From: Podospora pseudoanserina
Taxonomy: Eukaryota > Ascomycota > Sordariomycetes > Sordariales > Podosporaceae
Assembly: GCF_035222485.1 (NCBI RefSeq)
Contig: NC_085920.1
Coordinates: 6,324,001-6,388,000, forward strand
Length of the DNA: 64,000 bases
Direction: 5' to 3'
Below the pieces are notes generated by a model. It worked only from the letters and a program-made list of their open reading frames with translations. It was not told the DNA's origin and searched no databases. The translations under genes were made by a program, and so were the position numbers. Shown here piece after piece: positions 1-10,734 of the stretch. Positions within the stretch are counted from its first letter, which is position 1; every line of letters begins with the position of its first letter.

Positions 1-12
1 ACGTGTATCTAG

Positions 13-579
13 TACTCAAACTCAGCCTTTGAGCAAGGGTCATTAAATAGACAAGATCTGCCATTGACCAACAACCGCAGCTTGAATGTTTTTTGCTCTT
101 CCTGCCACTCTCAACTCGGCTTCTACGTCTTTCGGACAGCAGCTGTCACCCTTCTAAAGTGGCAGATGTCTTGCAAGTCCGCATCTGGTTCAGCACCAGG
201 CATCACTGATTGCCTGGCCGCGACTATCATCTCCACCATCTCGCGGTCTGCCTCGTCAAAGTCGCTCATCATGCCCATTAATGAGACAGAATCGGAAGTC
301 AAACAGACGGTGATTTACGCGTGGGTGCTCAACGCTAATATTGTGTACTCATCGAGTAATGGGGCGTTGGGAAGACCAGCTATCAAGCTGTTGTATCAGA
401 AGATACCGCGAGAGGAAGCGGACAAGATGTTGGAGGCGGTGACGTGTGAGGCGCAGGAGATCAACCTGCCGGCGATCGCTATTGAGAAGGTGGTCGAGCA
501 TTTGGATGAGAGTAACTGGTTGTTACCGGAGAAGGAAAGGGTGTTTAGGGAGTGGAGGGTGGGGTTGTTGACGAGATGA
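13..579 (+). CDS. HECT-like E2-binding protein (UBE3D/IPI-type E3), 3' end only
   Basis: This is the C-terminal part of a protein resembling the HECT_2 family (UBE3D; E3 ligase-like proteins that bind ubiquitin-conjugating enzymes). The reading frame is open from about position 13 and ends at TGA 577-579. A CAG at 22-24 looks like an intron acceptor, so the exon probably begins near 25. Seen: a Cys-x2-Cys pair (FCSSCHSQLGF), then a VTLLKWQM segment like the LxKW strand of the family. It ends in a long helix and the motif LDESNWLLPEKERVFREW, similar to the family's C-terminal 'LLPxxxR' tail. The 5' exons lie outside the window. It is tail-to-tail with OGG1, 243 nt between stop codons. Family assignment rests on remembered motif similarity and needs a profile search. 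Confidence 0.62.
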   Translation, partial: YSNSAFEQGSLNRQDLPLTNNRSLNVFCSSCHSQLGFYVFRTAAVTLLKWQMSCKSASGSAPGITDCLAATIISTISRSASSKSLIMPINETESEVKQTVIYAWVLNANIVYSSSNGALGRPAIKLLYQKIPREEADKMLEAVTCEAQEINLPAIAIEKVVEHLDESNWLLPEKERVFREWRVGLLTR

Positions 580-822
580 TTTGATGGATTATTAGCAAAC
601 GAAAAAGAGCGCCCCGTTATACCATTACGCGATGCCACCAGTTGAAAGCTCCTCAAAACACTCCGCAACTGTAGTCCCAGGTGTGCCGCATTGTGTGTCA
701 TCCAAATATTATGTAACTACACCCGGACGCTCCTGCGTGTTCTATTCCAAGTTAAACGAGCAGGAGAAGTCGCTGAAGATACCATCCTACATCCCGTTGT
801 ATCGTACACCACTCCCCCCTCA

Positions 823-2153
823 TCATTGACTTTCCCTCGCCTTTATCCTCTTACTCACCCTTCTGGTCGTCGTACTCGTCGTCGAAACCTGCGACACCTG
901 CGAGCTAAGCGTCAACCCATCCATTACATCCTCCATTTTGACATCTTCATCCCTTTGCTGCGACTCCTCCTTGACAGCCTTCCTTTTTCTCGTGCTCGAA
1001 ACCGTCAACTCTTCATTTTTCACCACTCTTGCCACTTCTTGCTTTACCACCTTCTCCTTCTTCACAACCACGCCGGCATTTTCCTTGTCCTCTTCTTCTT
1101 CTTTCTTCCCCTTCTTTCCTGTCTTCGCCTGCTCAGCAAACGACTTGAGGTTAGCAGTGAAAAGAACACTCTGCGCCCAACCCGCGTACTCCCCCCAGAT
1201 GTTCCTGAAATGATCCCCTACACTCTCATACATCCCCTTTGTAAAAGTTTTGCTTTTGGACTTTCCACCGAAATTGTAATCTCGCTGTGCGATCTGCCAG
1301 ACGTGCGTGTCGATTGGAACAGATTCCCACCACCCCAACCCCATCAAACAAACACAATCAGACACTTTGGGTCCAACACCTGCTAGTTCAAGCAATGCCT
1401 CATGTGCCTTGCGATAAGTGGGCTTCTCCCCAGGTTGAAACTTGGGGTTATCCGCTGGTGGTACGGCCGGGTTGCGAATTTGATCCAACCACCCTTTTGG
1501 TCGTTGCTGAGAGATGATTTGCGCGGTATCGGCGATGTATTTGGCGCGGTAGCCAAATCCGAGAGAGCGGAGGTGGGATTCAACCTCTGGTCCGGAGAGG
1601 GCTTCTGGTGAGGGGAAGTCATGGAAGGGTTCCCCTGATATGGTGGTGATGTAAGGGCCGTAGTGGAGGCAGAGGTTGTTCACCATGGAGCTGATTCGCG
1701 AGATGTTGTTGTTGGAGCTGCAGATGAAGGAGATGAGGGTTTCCCAGGCGTCTTGGTTCAAAATGCGGATGCCGGTGAAGGAGGAGCAGCGCCGAGCGAA
1801 GTTGGGGTCGGTGGTGGACCATTGGGTGTAGAGCTGGGTGAGTGGAACGCCGAGGGAGAGGTAGGATTGTAAGAGGGGGAGGGTGGTTTCATGTGGGGGT
1901 GGGTTGATGGCGGGGAGGGTGCATTTGTATGAGAGATGAGTTGGGGATTGGGTCAGGGTGATGAGGCGGTTGGAGAGGACGCAGTGCCATTCATTGTTTA
2001 TTTTACGCCAGCGGAAGGATTCTAAAGGGGGTATGAGTATGGTGGTGATGAAGTGAATGGATGAGAGCGGTGATACATACGTCCACAGCGAAGGGTTGTG
2101 TCGATACAGAGCTCGGCTAGGCTCAGGGGTAATTTTCGCCATTCGGAGGCCAT
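823..2153 (-). CDS. OGG1: 8-oxoguanine DNA glycosylase/AP lyase OGG1
   Basis: Bifunctional base-excision-repair enzyme that removes 8-oxoguanine opposite C and nicks the abasic site. Two exons, 2153-2081 and 2021-823, flank a 59-nt GTATGT...TAG intron and give 423 aa. The start MASEWRKLPLSL is chosen because the open frame upstream of the intron in the other phase has no OGG1 similarity. Visible signatures are the OGG_N start, CSSNNNISRI, and the helix-hairpin-helix-GPD block LAGVGPKVSDCVCLMGLG with catalytic Lys at about 243. VPIDTHVWQIAQRDY carries the catalytic Asp at about 262 (human K249/D268). After the conserved core comes a Lys/Glu-rich tail of about 80 residues, probably disordered and carrying nuclear-localisation signals (RKRK, KRIK). 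The gene is divergent from the U2AF gene and convergent with the partial UBE3D-like gene. Confidence 0.95.
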
Positions 2154-2546
2154 TGTGAGATGGTAGATTGCTCCACTGAGCTACAGTAAGGGATGAAGGA
2201 GAGTTTTGGACTGAAAAGTGAGGAATATTCAAAAAACCTCAGGAGTGAGCTTTGAATAGAGATGTACCAAGCTCGCACTGCCTGCCTGCCTGCCTGCCTG
2301 GAGATGTTGCTGGTTGAGGAACCAGGGGCAACTGCAATTGGAGCTAGGCCCCACTCGGCTTAGTGCAGCTGGGGAGTGTGCCAAGCATCCGCATGGTCCA
2401 GGTTCGCCATCCCAAAAAAGTTCCAGCCTCGCGACAACCTTTGAGACTGACTTGACGACTCGCATCACAGCTTTTTTCGGCAACCATTTTTACCGAAAGT
2501 CCTGCACCCAAACATCAATTCTGGTTTACCGGGACTGGCAGCAGAG
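2154..2546. promoter_or_regulatory. Shared divergent promoter region, OGG1 / U2AF large subunit
   Basis: The 393 nt between the two start codons must hold both promoters. I see no clear TATA box. A perfect (CCTG)5 microsatellite sits at 2281-2300, and pyrimidine-rich stretches lie on both strands. The assignment as a shared promoter is inferred from gene orientation only. Confidence 0.5.
2281..2300. repeat. (CCTG)5 microsatellite
   Basis: Five perfect tandem copies of CCTG lie in the OGG1/U2AF intergenic region, preceded by a partial copy. It is a likely length-polymorphic site with no coding role. Confidence 0.9.
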
Positions 2547-4565
2547 ATGAACGGAGATAACTACTCCTCCAGAGGTTTGTTTTTTTTCTGCTGTCCAATT
2601 GGGCAGCTCCGCAGCTAACCGACGCGCAATAGACAGTGGTCGTTACGGCTCATCTCGCGATCATCAGGTGAGTTGGCTACATGCATTACAATTCTTCTCG
2701 GCGATAGTGCTTACAATTTATAGTCCTCCAGACGTGATCGCGACGATAGACGCGACCGTGGTGACCCCCGCGACAGCAGAGGTAGCAGGAGACGGTCCAG
2801 ATCCCCACCAGATTATCGTAGCGGCGGTAGATCTCGTCGCGACGAAGGTGCTGGCGGCGGAGATGTCGACGCATATTCTTCCAGCCGAAGCCATCGTGAT
2901 AGAGAGCGCGAGGACCGATACACTGGAGGACGGGATCGCCGAGGAGGGGATCGTGGCGGTGATAGGGAATGGGACCGGGACAGAGGTGGCCGAAGCAGGC
3001 GTGACGACGACGATGGGAGACGCGAGCGCCGCGGGGAGCGCCCTGATCGGGATGTTATCGACGATCGCCGGGGTGGTGGAAGACGCGGTGGTGGCGATAG
3101 GGACGCCGACAGAGAGAGGGAAAGGGAACGCCGTCGCAGTGCATCGCCGCCCCCCAAGAAGCGCGAACCCACTCCCGACTTGACCGATATCGTGCCGATC
3201 CTCGAACGCAGACGACGTCTTACACAATGGGATATCAAACCACCCGGATACGACAATGTCACGGCCGAACAAGCCAAGCTTTCGGGCATGTTCCCGCTTC
3301 CAGGAGCCCCCAGACAGCAGGCCATGGATCCAACGAAGTTGCAGGCCTTCATGAGCCAGCCAGGTGGAGCGGTCAATAGCGCTGCTCTCAAGCCCACGAA
3401 CTCCCGCCAGGCCAAGCGCTTGATTCTGTCAAATATCCCCGCCTCAGCAACCGACGACAGCATCGTCAACTTCTTTAACCTACAGCTCAACGGCTTGAAC
3501 GTCATTGAGCAGACGGACCCATGCCTTCTCTGCAACATCTCCCCAGACCGGTCGTTTGCTATGCTTGAGTTCCGCAACAATACAGATGCGACGGTGGCGC
3601 TGGCTCTCGACGGCATCACGATGGATGCTGATGATCACCAGGCGAACGGAAACGGTGCTGCGGCCACAGGGTTGAAGATCCGTCGGCCGAAGGATTACAT
3701 TGTCCCTGCGATCGTGGAGGACCCCAACTATGACCCCGACTCCAGTGTGCCATCAACCAATGTTGTTGATGGCCCGAACAAGATCAGTGTTACCAACATC
3801 CCTCCTTATCTCACCGAAGATCAGGTTATGGAGCTTCTCGTTAGCTTTGGCAAGCTCAAGTCGTTTGTGTTTGTGAAGGATAATGGCACACAAGAGCCAA
3901 GGGTAAGCATTCTTGACATGTCAGTTGAATGTTCTACTCTAACATAGCATAGGGCATTGCGTTCTTGGAGTACGCCGATTCCAGCGTCACGGATGTTGCA
4001 ATCAGTGGTCTCAACAACATGATGCTTGGAGAGAAGGCGCTCAAGGTTCAGAAGGCCAGCATTGGCATCACCCAGGTTGCTGGTGAACTCAGTGTCAACG
4101 CCATGTCTATGCTTGCTGGTACTACTCCCTCGGACAATGACGCCGGTAGAGTCCTCCAGCTCCTAAACATGGTCACTGCGGATGAGCTCATGGATAACGA
4201 TGATTACGAAGGTTTGTCGCTTCTTCTGCCTTGTATCATTACTTTGCGGGTTGCTAACGTCATGAACTAGAAATTCGTGATGATGTACAAGAGGAGTGCG
4301 AGAAGTTTGGCAAGATCGTCTCCCTCAAGATTCCTCGGCCGGTCGGTGGCAGCCGACAGTCAGCCGGCGTGGGCAAGATCTTCATCAAGTTCGAGAACCA
4401 TGAAGCCGCCAACAAGGCTCTCCGGGCTTTGGCCGGGCGGAAGTTCGCTGACCGGACTGTGGTGACGACATATTTCCCCGAGGCATGCCCTACCAACTTA
4501 CTGAGCCCATCGAGTATGAATGCTAACAATGACCACAGGAGAACTTCGATGTTAATGCGTGGTAA
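2547..4565 (+). CDS. U2AF65: U2AF large subunit (U2 snRNP auxiliary factor, RS domain + 3 RRMs)
   Basis: Splicing factor that binds the polypyrimidine tract at 3' splice sites and recruits U2 snRNP. Six exons: 2547-2574, 2633-2667, 2724-3902, 3953-4211, 4271-4482 and 4539-4565, giving 579 aa with all phases consistent. Seen in order: an Arg/Ser/Asp/Gly-rich N-terminus (residues 1-165); a U2AF-ligand motif RRRRLTQWD (Trp about 190), the contact for the U2AF small subunit; RRM1 (about 253-335); RRM2 (about 374-455); and a C-terminal UHM (about 475-579) that binds SF1. The protein ends ENFDVNAW. The last intron, 4483-4538, starts with GC rather than GT and has a perfect TGCTAACA branch site. Reading through it would replace the conserved end with unrelated residues. 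The first two exons are very short (28 and 35 nt). Confidence 0.95.
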
Positions 4566-5731
4566 GAAGGCACGGAAGGGGAGGATTGGTATGGTTGTAG
4601 ATTGCCAACTGGCGGGAGGGTAAAGCGGTCACTCAAAGGGTTCAGCAGTTCTCTAATCACGGTAGAGATGCAATGTACAATTATCTAGCGAGGTCTGGGA
4701 AGGAGTGCAATGCATTTGAGTCAATTAGAGTCGGTGATACAGTACGGTAATCATCTTGTTGCATTTGGACACACCGATACTACGATGTTCTGTGCAGGAT
4801 TTGTGATGACCGTTCCGCCTACCAAGAGCTGGATGTGTTCGATGAGATTGTGGATTGATCTTAAATACCCCCAAGCTATGATCTGGAGGGAATATCATAA
4901 GAGAGACATCAGGCATTGATTCAGGCATCAAGAAGTAGTGGACAAATGAATTATTACATGTTAATATGCTAAACAGCCATGAAGGCTTAATCATCTATTT
5001 TGCAAACGCCAAGTCATAGGATCTATTGTCATGTTAGCCATGTTCAGAGAAAGGTGATAAGAACATGATATGATGAGAGCCAAAATCAGAAGTCCTGTTA
5101 AATCATCGAGCCCCGAAGGACTCTAGCATAAGAGGTACCAGAATATAATTGTAATGTGTTTGATCATCATGTAAGGCTCGGGGGAGGTGCAGATTGTGCA
5201 GTGATAAAACGTACCATGATGAAAAGTGTGTCGAGTCGACTGCTGTTGTGAGTTCCATGCAGGACCAGTCCCTGTGTCGAACCCAAAAAATCATGCCTTA
5301 TCCCCGTACATTCTGCCGCAAGTATCACGTCGCAGTTGGGAGGAACGAGACATGCTTTCTCGAGAAGACCGAGCCGCAGTGGTTGTCGTGTGGTGCAGAA
5401 CAAGAGGAAGTGAAAGAGCTGCGAAAAATTTCCAGATTTAAACATCGAAGCTCCTGTCTCCACCAGCTCCGAAGCTCCGCCAAGAGTTCGGTGGGACATT
5501 CACTTCACGTGATCCAGGATCAGCTGCCTGGCCAATCACAGTATGACCCTAAGCTTGGCGGTCCCAATTTTTCCGCCCACAGAGTCCGGAATATCCATTC
5601 AGCCTGGGGTAAATTTCACGAACGTCTGTTGAAACCTCTTCTTGATTTTCGAGACCGACCAGCCAGCGCCAAATCCGCCCAACGAACGATCCGTCAACAG
5701 TCGATCACCACCTCAAAAACCACCAGCCAAA
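4566..5731. other. Intergenic region U2AF-RPS13 with RPS13 promoter
   Basis: No gene is supported in these 1.17 kb. The first half is AT-richer and probably holds the U2AF 3' UTR. The last about 230 nt look like a promoter: CCAAT at 5532-5536 and 5564-5568, a CACGTGATC element near 5506, and pyrimidine-rich sequence up to the RPS13 start. A + strand open frame at 5194-5835 runs into RPS13 in another frame and has no protein-like composition. Confidence 0.55.
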
Positions 5732-6528
5732 ATGGGTCGTCTTCACTCCAAGGGAAAGGGCATTTCTGCCTCCGCCATCCCCTACTCCCGCAACCCCCCC
5801 GCCTGGCTCAAGACCACCCCCGAGCAGGTCGTTGATCAGATTTGCAAGCTCGCCAAGAAGGGTGCTACCCCTTCCCAGATCGGTGTCATCCTCCGTGACT
5901 CCCACGGCGTTGCCCAGACCAAGGTCGTTACTGGTATGTTTTTGAACGATGGGAAATACTGGAGAAGCGAGTGTAGAATATGGTGCTGACTTAGAGACCA
6001 TAGGCAACAAGATCCTCCGTATTCTCAAGAGCAACGGTATGTCGTGAACAGCACTCACCCCTCCCAGGAATACCTCTAGACGAAAGCGCAACGAGACACC
6101 GGTCTGCTCGAGACGTCGTCCTCGGCTTCCCCGTCCGTTCGATCGAGACGAGCAGCGGCCTCGGTTGACGCCAGGTGGATAAAAGACTACAAGAGATGGA
6201 AATATATTATGCCTCTGTTTGGTCATGTGCTGACAGAGTGATGGAATTGCAGGCCTTGCCCCCGCTCTTCCTGAGGATCTCTTCGTAAGAACCCCCCAAA
6301 TCCCTAATATGTATAGATTTTACTGACTCTCCCCTTCAGTCCCTGATCAAGAAGGCTGTCGCTGTCCGCAAGCACCTTGAGCGCAACCGCAAGGACAAGG
6401 ACGGCAAGTTCCGCCTTATTCTCATCGAGTCCCGTATCCATCGTTTGGCCCGTTACTACAAGACCGTCGGTGTCCTCCCCCCCACCTGGAAGTACGAGTC
6501 CTCTACTGCCAGCACCCTCGTCGGTTAA
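5732..6528 (+). CDS. RPS13: 40S ribosomal protein S13 (uS15)
   Basis: Structural protein of the small ribosomal subunit. Four exons, 5732-5933, 6004-6036, 6253-6284 and 6340-6528, give exactly 151 aa, the usual eukaryotic length. The N-terminus [20 protein letters not shown], the [19 protein letters not shown] segment and the C-terminal HRLARYYK are diagnostic. Intron 2 (6037-6252, 216 nt) is three to four times longer than introns 1 and 3 (70 and 55 nt). It contains a strong inverted repeat, described in the findings. Two CCAAT boxes lie about 165-200 nt upstream. Identification is as good as sequence reading allows. Confidence 0.98.
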
Positions 6529-7046
6529 GCGATGAGACGGTGATTACGGCCGAGCCGAGAAGAGTTGAACCTCTCGGTGAGGTGGTATTGGGTGGTGATA
6601 TGGATCTCTTGGTTGGGAAAATAACAAATACCCCTTGTGTATCTTTTGCAGGTTTGGTAAACCACACGGCCATACGGAGTCGGGGAGTCACGGGGAATGG
6701 AAAGGAAACTTGCATTTCACGGCTAGATCTTTTTATACAAACTGCGAATTGCACAGGAGGGTATCCAAGTTCATATCATGTCAAGTGTGGTGTCTGAATT
6801 GCATGTGCCATGCCGAAGTCAACCTTGATGATAACACGTCGCAATGCTTTGCTTTTCATTGCTGCAGTCCAAATGCCAATTCGGTGTCTCCTATGTTCGA
6901 AATTGCAATGACCATTCGCCCGAACGCCATATTTCCCGTCCATAACCGCCTTTTCCTCTTCATGAAGTTGAACCTTGTCCATTTCCCGCAGTCGCCTCTT
7001 ATTTTCGCATTTCTTACAGCGCGGTCGGTGACATCGCGAAGAAATT
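6529..7046. other. Convergent 3' region RPS13 / SDC1
   Basis: 518 nt between the two stop codons of convergent genes. Only 3' UTR-like sequence is visible. The 204-codon + frame 6635-7249 crosses into SDC1 antisense and has a Cys/Phe/Ser-rich composition without domain character, so I do not call it a gene. Confidence 0.5.
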
Positions 7047-7684
7047 CTACTCCCCCTTTTGCCCTCCCTGCTGCTCAATCTCGTTGCTTCTCTGGAGGAG
7101 ATACTCCCCCAGGACTCTCAATGGGTCTTTTGGTCTGTCATTGTACTATCAGTCACTTCGCCCTTCTCGCCTGCCATACATTCAGTGGGACAAGAGGACT
7201 TACTGCTCCCTGGCAACGAGCTTCATACCCTCCAGCAAAACACCCGTGATCTTGGAGTTGATGTACTGCCTAACTGGCGCGCCGTGGAGAGGGGGTTCAG
7301 AGGGCATCGGGATGGTAGTTGTTTGAGCGGTGGTGTTGGTTGGAGGGGGGACAGTAGCTTGTTGTTCTGGTGGGTGAACGGAGGTTGCGCGCGAGTTGGA
7401 GGCTGTTGCTGGCGCGGTGAAGCCTGGGATGTGGGGGAGAGGGATTGGGGTGGTTGTTCGGGGTGTTGGGGTGCTGCTGTGGGGAAGCGGAGGGGGTTGT
7501 TGTTGTTGTTGTTGCTGCTGCTGCTGCTTGCGAGGGAGAGGCATTGTTAGAGATTTGTCGCTGTAAGGGGGTGAGAAGGGAGACGTACTGGGGCTGATGG
7601 CGCATCGGTCATGGGGGTGTCGATTGATGGGTTGACAAGGCCATTTGTGGCTTCTGGGAGAGGAGGTTGTTGTTGATCTGCCAT
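7047..7684 (-). CDS. SDC1: COMPASS complex subunit SDC1 (Dpy-30 family)
   Basis: Subunit of the Set1/COMPASS histone H3K4 methyltransferase; the Dpy-30 motif dimerises and binds the Bre2/ASH2 subunit. Three exons, 7684-7589, 7526-7204 and 7134-7047, give 168 aa with consistent phases. The C-terminus is the Dpy-30 motif: PVRQYINSKITGVLLEGMKL, then PKDPLRVLGEYLLQRS across the last intron. The N-terminal 100 residues are low complexity. They contain a CAG/CAA-coded poly-Gln of 9-10 residues at the start of exon 2, followed by Pro/Thr-rich sequence. The exon 2 acceptor could be AAG or the first CAG, changing the Gln count by one. Divergent from FAN1 over about 405 nt. Confidence 0.9.
7497..7526. 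repeat. CAG/CAA trinucleotide repeat coding poly-Gln in SDC1
   Basis: On the minus strand this is a run of CAG codons followed by CAA codons at the beginning of SDC1 exon 2. It directly abuts the splice acceptor, so length changes alter the Gln tract and could affect acceptor choice. Confidence 0.8.
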
Positions 7685-8089
7685 GGTTGAGATTTGTGGG
7701 GCGGGTGTATATAGGTCTTGAACAAACAGAGTGAGGGTTGGCGGTGACAAGCCTCGGCGACAAGGTAGCTTGTCACGATGCGATTGCGATTTGCGATTTC
7801 GGTGGAGGAGCTCTCAGTCTGGAAGCTCCAGCTTCGGTTCGTGCTTTGCGCAAATTGCCCCACCTTTGTTGACACGCAGTCACGGGATTTGGTGTTAGCT
7901 TGGCTTTTTGGCTCAATGATTTGGACAGGGGAGGTTCGCGCTTTCGTCCTTCTGCCTGGTTTGCATTTTTTTTTTTTGGTGGAATGGCTACCGAAAATGC
8001 ACGGCTGGAGTGAGGACATGCAACCTTCTTTCTCTTTTTATCCGCCATGATACCACAGAGCCTTGGTTCTGTTTCTTCTCTTATACGCA
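7685..8089. promoter_or_regulatory. Divergent promoter region SDC1 / FAN1
   Basis: 405 nt between divergent start codons. It holds a T9-11 run near 7968-7978 and no recognisable TATA box. Promoter role is inferred from orientation. Confidence 0.45.
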
Positions 8090-10734
8090 ATGGATCGTTT
8101 TGTGCAGCGATCCAAGTCTAGCACGAGCCGGTCACCGCTTGCCACTGGATCCGGAAATTCCAACAAGAGGCCTGAGGGAGCTGCGCAACGGACTACTCCA
8201 ACGAAACGGAGAAGGGTTGCCGAGCTGAAGGAGAGCGGCGATGAAGACGATGAATTTGACTTGCCAACCTTGACCAAGAGTATCAGGGACAGCGAGGATG
8301 AAGCCCCCAAAATGCCACCACGCCAGACAGCAATTGAGAGCTCTTTGCCGGCTGTCCCGATAGATAAAGAAGCGATAGAGCAGTATGAGGCCATGCGCTC
8401 CTCTCAACCACAGATCGATGAAGACAATACCACTACCAGGTTCGAAAAGCGGCAATGGGTCCCAGGAAAGAGCTCTATCTATGTCGATGCCTTCAACCTT
8501 GCATTGGAGACCGTCTTGGAGGATGAATCGCCTTTGTTTGATATCAAAGAGAAGCATGTCTTTGAGCAATGGCGAGGCTTGAGCTATGAGACTCAGTATC
8601 TGTGCGTGCAATTTCAGTCCATCATCCATACCACGTTCTGACAAGGTACAGGTATGTACGTCTCTTTCTGCGCAAGACTGCCTCTTGGCATCGCGTGGAA
8701 CGGCTGCATTCTTCTTACAGCAACGATATCACCGATGTTGATCTTGCTATTGAGAACCTTTTGGAGCCCCGGGAGTTGCCAGGTGACAGCAGTAATTCTC
8801 CAGAAGAGACACGATCTGAGGGTCTCGAAGTGTGGTCATTGGGCGACACTTTTACCTTTGCGGATGACTCTCAAGAATACATCAAAACTATGGCAGACGC
8901 CACTCCGTTATTGAGTCTTGACGAACTCAAGGCACTTGCAAAGGATGCCAAGGTTAAGGGGAAGAACAAAGCCGATCTAGTCAAAGCGCTCTGTCACACA
9001 AGTGCTCGACAGGCCGGCTTGCTGTCCTTGGGTCTAAGTCGGCAAAATACTAATGAATCGATAGCCTCGCGAGACCAGGAGCCAGAAGACAATCAAGAAA
9101 AAACGGAAGTAAACAGGGATTCTCACTTTCTCAGGAAGATACTTGCTACCACAGGGCCACTCATCAGGCTCTCCGAGCCCATCTTCAAACTCTTCGAGCG
9201 TGTTCATCTGGTCTTCTACCGGTCAACCGAATGGACCGAGAACTCACTGACGGCGATCATCCTGGCTAAGATTGCACGAAGGAACTACCCAGACTATATC
9301 GTCTGCAGATCCTCCAACATATTCGACTCCCGCCAGAGCCTCCTGGAGTTCGAGCTCTCGATGCGCAAAGACTTCGAGGTGGACAAGGTTCTCGAGTTCA
9401 ATGGCCCACCAGGTGAAGCAGGGTTCCTCAAGGTCCTCGAGATCTTTGAGGGCATAGCTGAACGATGGAGAGAACTTCTCAGGCAGGAACAGCACCGCGA
9501 AAATCATGTATACGAGTTTGGCGAAGGGAGTTACCTTCGTCGGTTCAACGCAGCTCACGCCTTCACTCGGGTCGCTCACAAAGCTGCCTACGTCCTTGGC
9601 CGTCTACACCGATATCGGGAAGAACACGCGCTTCTCACCGAGTTGCTCAGTCAGCATCTCTTCCATCCAGCCCGCCGCGGATCGTGGTATCAACGCAAGG
9701 CCTTACTGGAGGAACGGTACATGTGGGAAGTGGATCCAGACCCTGTATCAACCAGTCCCGAAACTCAGAAGAAGCACTGGCAACAGATTGCTCTCATCAC
9801 CTGCGAGACGGGACTGGAGGATAGAGACTGTCACCTGATCTATCACTACGACCTCCAAAAGCGCCTTCTCAAGCTTGAAAAGAGATTACGGGTGCCACGT
9901 CGTCTGCAGCATGACTTTGGTCATGTAAAGCTACGGGAACCGGAAGAGCATAACGTTCAGGGCATCCAGTTGGTTCGAGATGACCCGGATCCCAAAGGCA
10001 AGAACGGCCGCGGCCTGAGCACCAAGACGACGTGGCTCGACGAACTAGGCGAGCTTGACGAGGATGGAGAACCAGCTCATGTCAGTGTTGAGGAAATGTG
10101 CCTATCATACTATCGCCACGAGGGCTGGAAAGGCTACCACAGTGAAGGTGGAATTCTCCGAACATTGTTTGCTTACTTGTTCTTCGACATCTTATTCGTC
10201 TATGTTCCCAATGTTTTCCAGACGGCTTTCCAAACATGCCCCCTCGATCTCCACACGGATGCATTCTACCCAGCCCGGGCCAGTCAGATCAACCATCGGC
10301 TTGTCGAGATTGCCAACGGTGGTGGCGAGAAGATTTTGCGGGAGGTTTACGAGCGGGAGCATGAGAGGCAAACCTGCGTGGTAGGCTTGAACTGGGACTT
10401 TGAAATCGAGGACTTGGTAGAGTTGGTCTCCTGTTTCAACAGGGCTGCCCTTGCTGCCGTATGCAAAGTCATGTCAGAAGACTATAGGGCACGCGGAGGC
10501 GGCGTGCCAGATCTCGTGCTGTGGAGGACAGCCGGAGACGAAGCCCAAACCAATCGAGATGACATCATCAACAACAACATTGACCGAAAAGGAGAGGTCA
10601 TGTTTGCCGAAGTCAAGAGTGCAAACGACCGCCTCAGTGATACACAACGACTATGGATCCACGTACTCACAGGCGCAGGAGTGAGGGTTGCGCTGTGCAA
10701 TGCCGTGGCACGAGAGGTGCGAACATTGCTGTGA
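8090..10734 (+). CDS. FAN1: FAN1 nuclease (Fanconi-associated nuclease, VRR-NUC)
   Basis: Structure-specific 5' flap endo/exonuclease acting in interstrand-crosslink repair in the nucleus. Two exons, 8090-8601 and 8652-10734, flank a 50-nt intron and give 864 aa. The junction restores QYLYVRLFLRKTASWHRVERL, matching the family's conserved LYVRLF block. Seen: a basic/acidic disordered N-terminus (1-110); a SAP-like DNA-binding segment LLSLDELKALAKDAKVKGKNKADLV (about 255-280); a helical TPR-like middle; and the C-terminal VRR-NUC fold. The PD..ExK catalytic residues are Asp791, Glu824 and Lys826 (PDLVLW, EVMFAEVKSAND). The family's usual N-terminal UBZ zinc finger is not seen, which I believe is common in fungi. 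It shares its promoter region with SDC1. Confidence 0.94.

Noticed and set aside
691-1386. 231-codon + strand frame
   Set aside because: Antisense to OGG1; Leu/Phe/Arg-rich with no independent support.
2813-3619. 268-codon minus frame
   Set aside because: Antisense to the U2AF RS and linker regions; the Ser/Arg-rich composition mirrors the real repeats.
5194-5835. 213-codon + frame before RPS13
   Set aside because: Runs into RPS13 in the wrong frame and covers its promoter; no domain.
6635-7249. 204-codon + frame
   Set aside because: Covers the RPS13 3' region and SDC1 antisense; composition is random-like.
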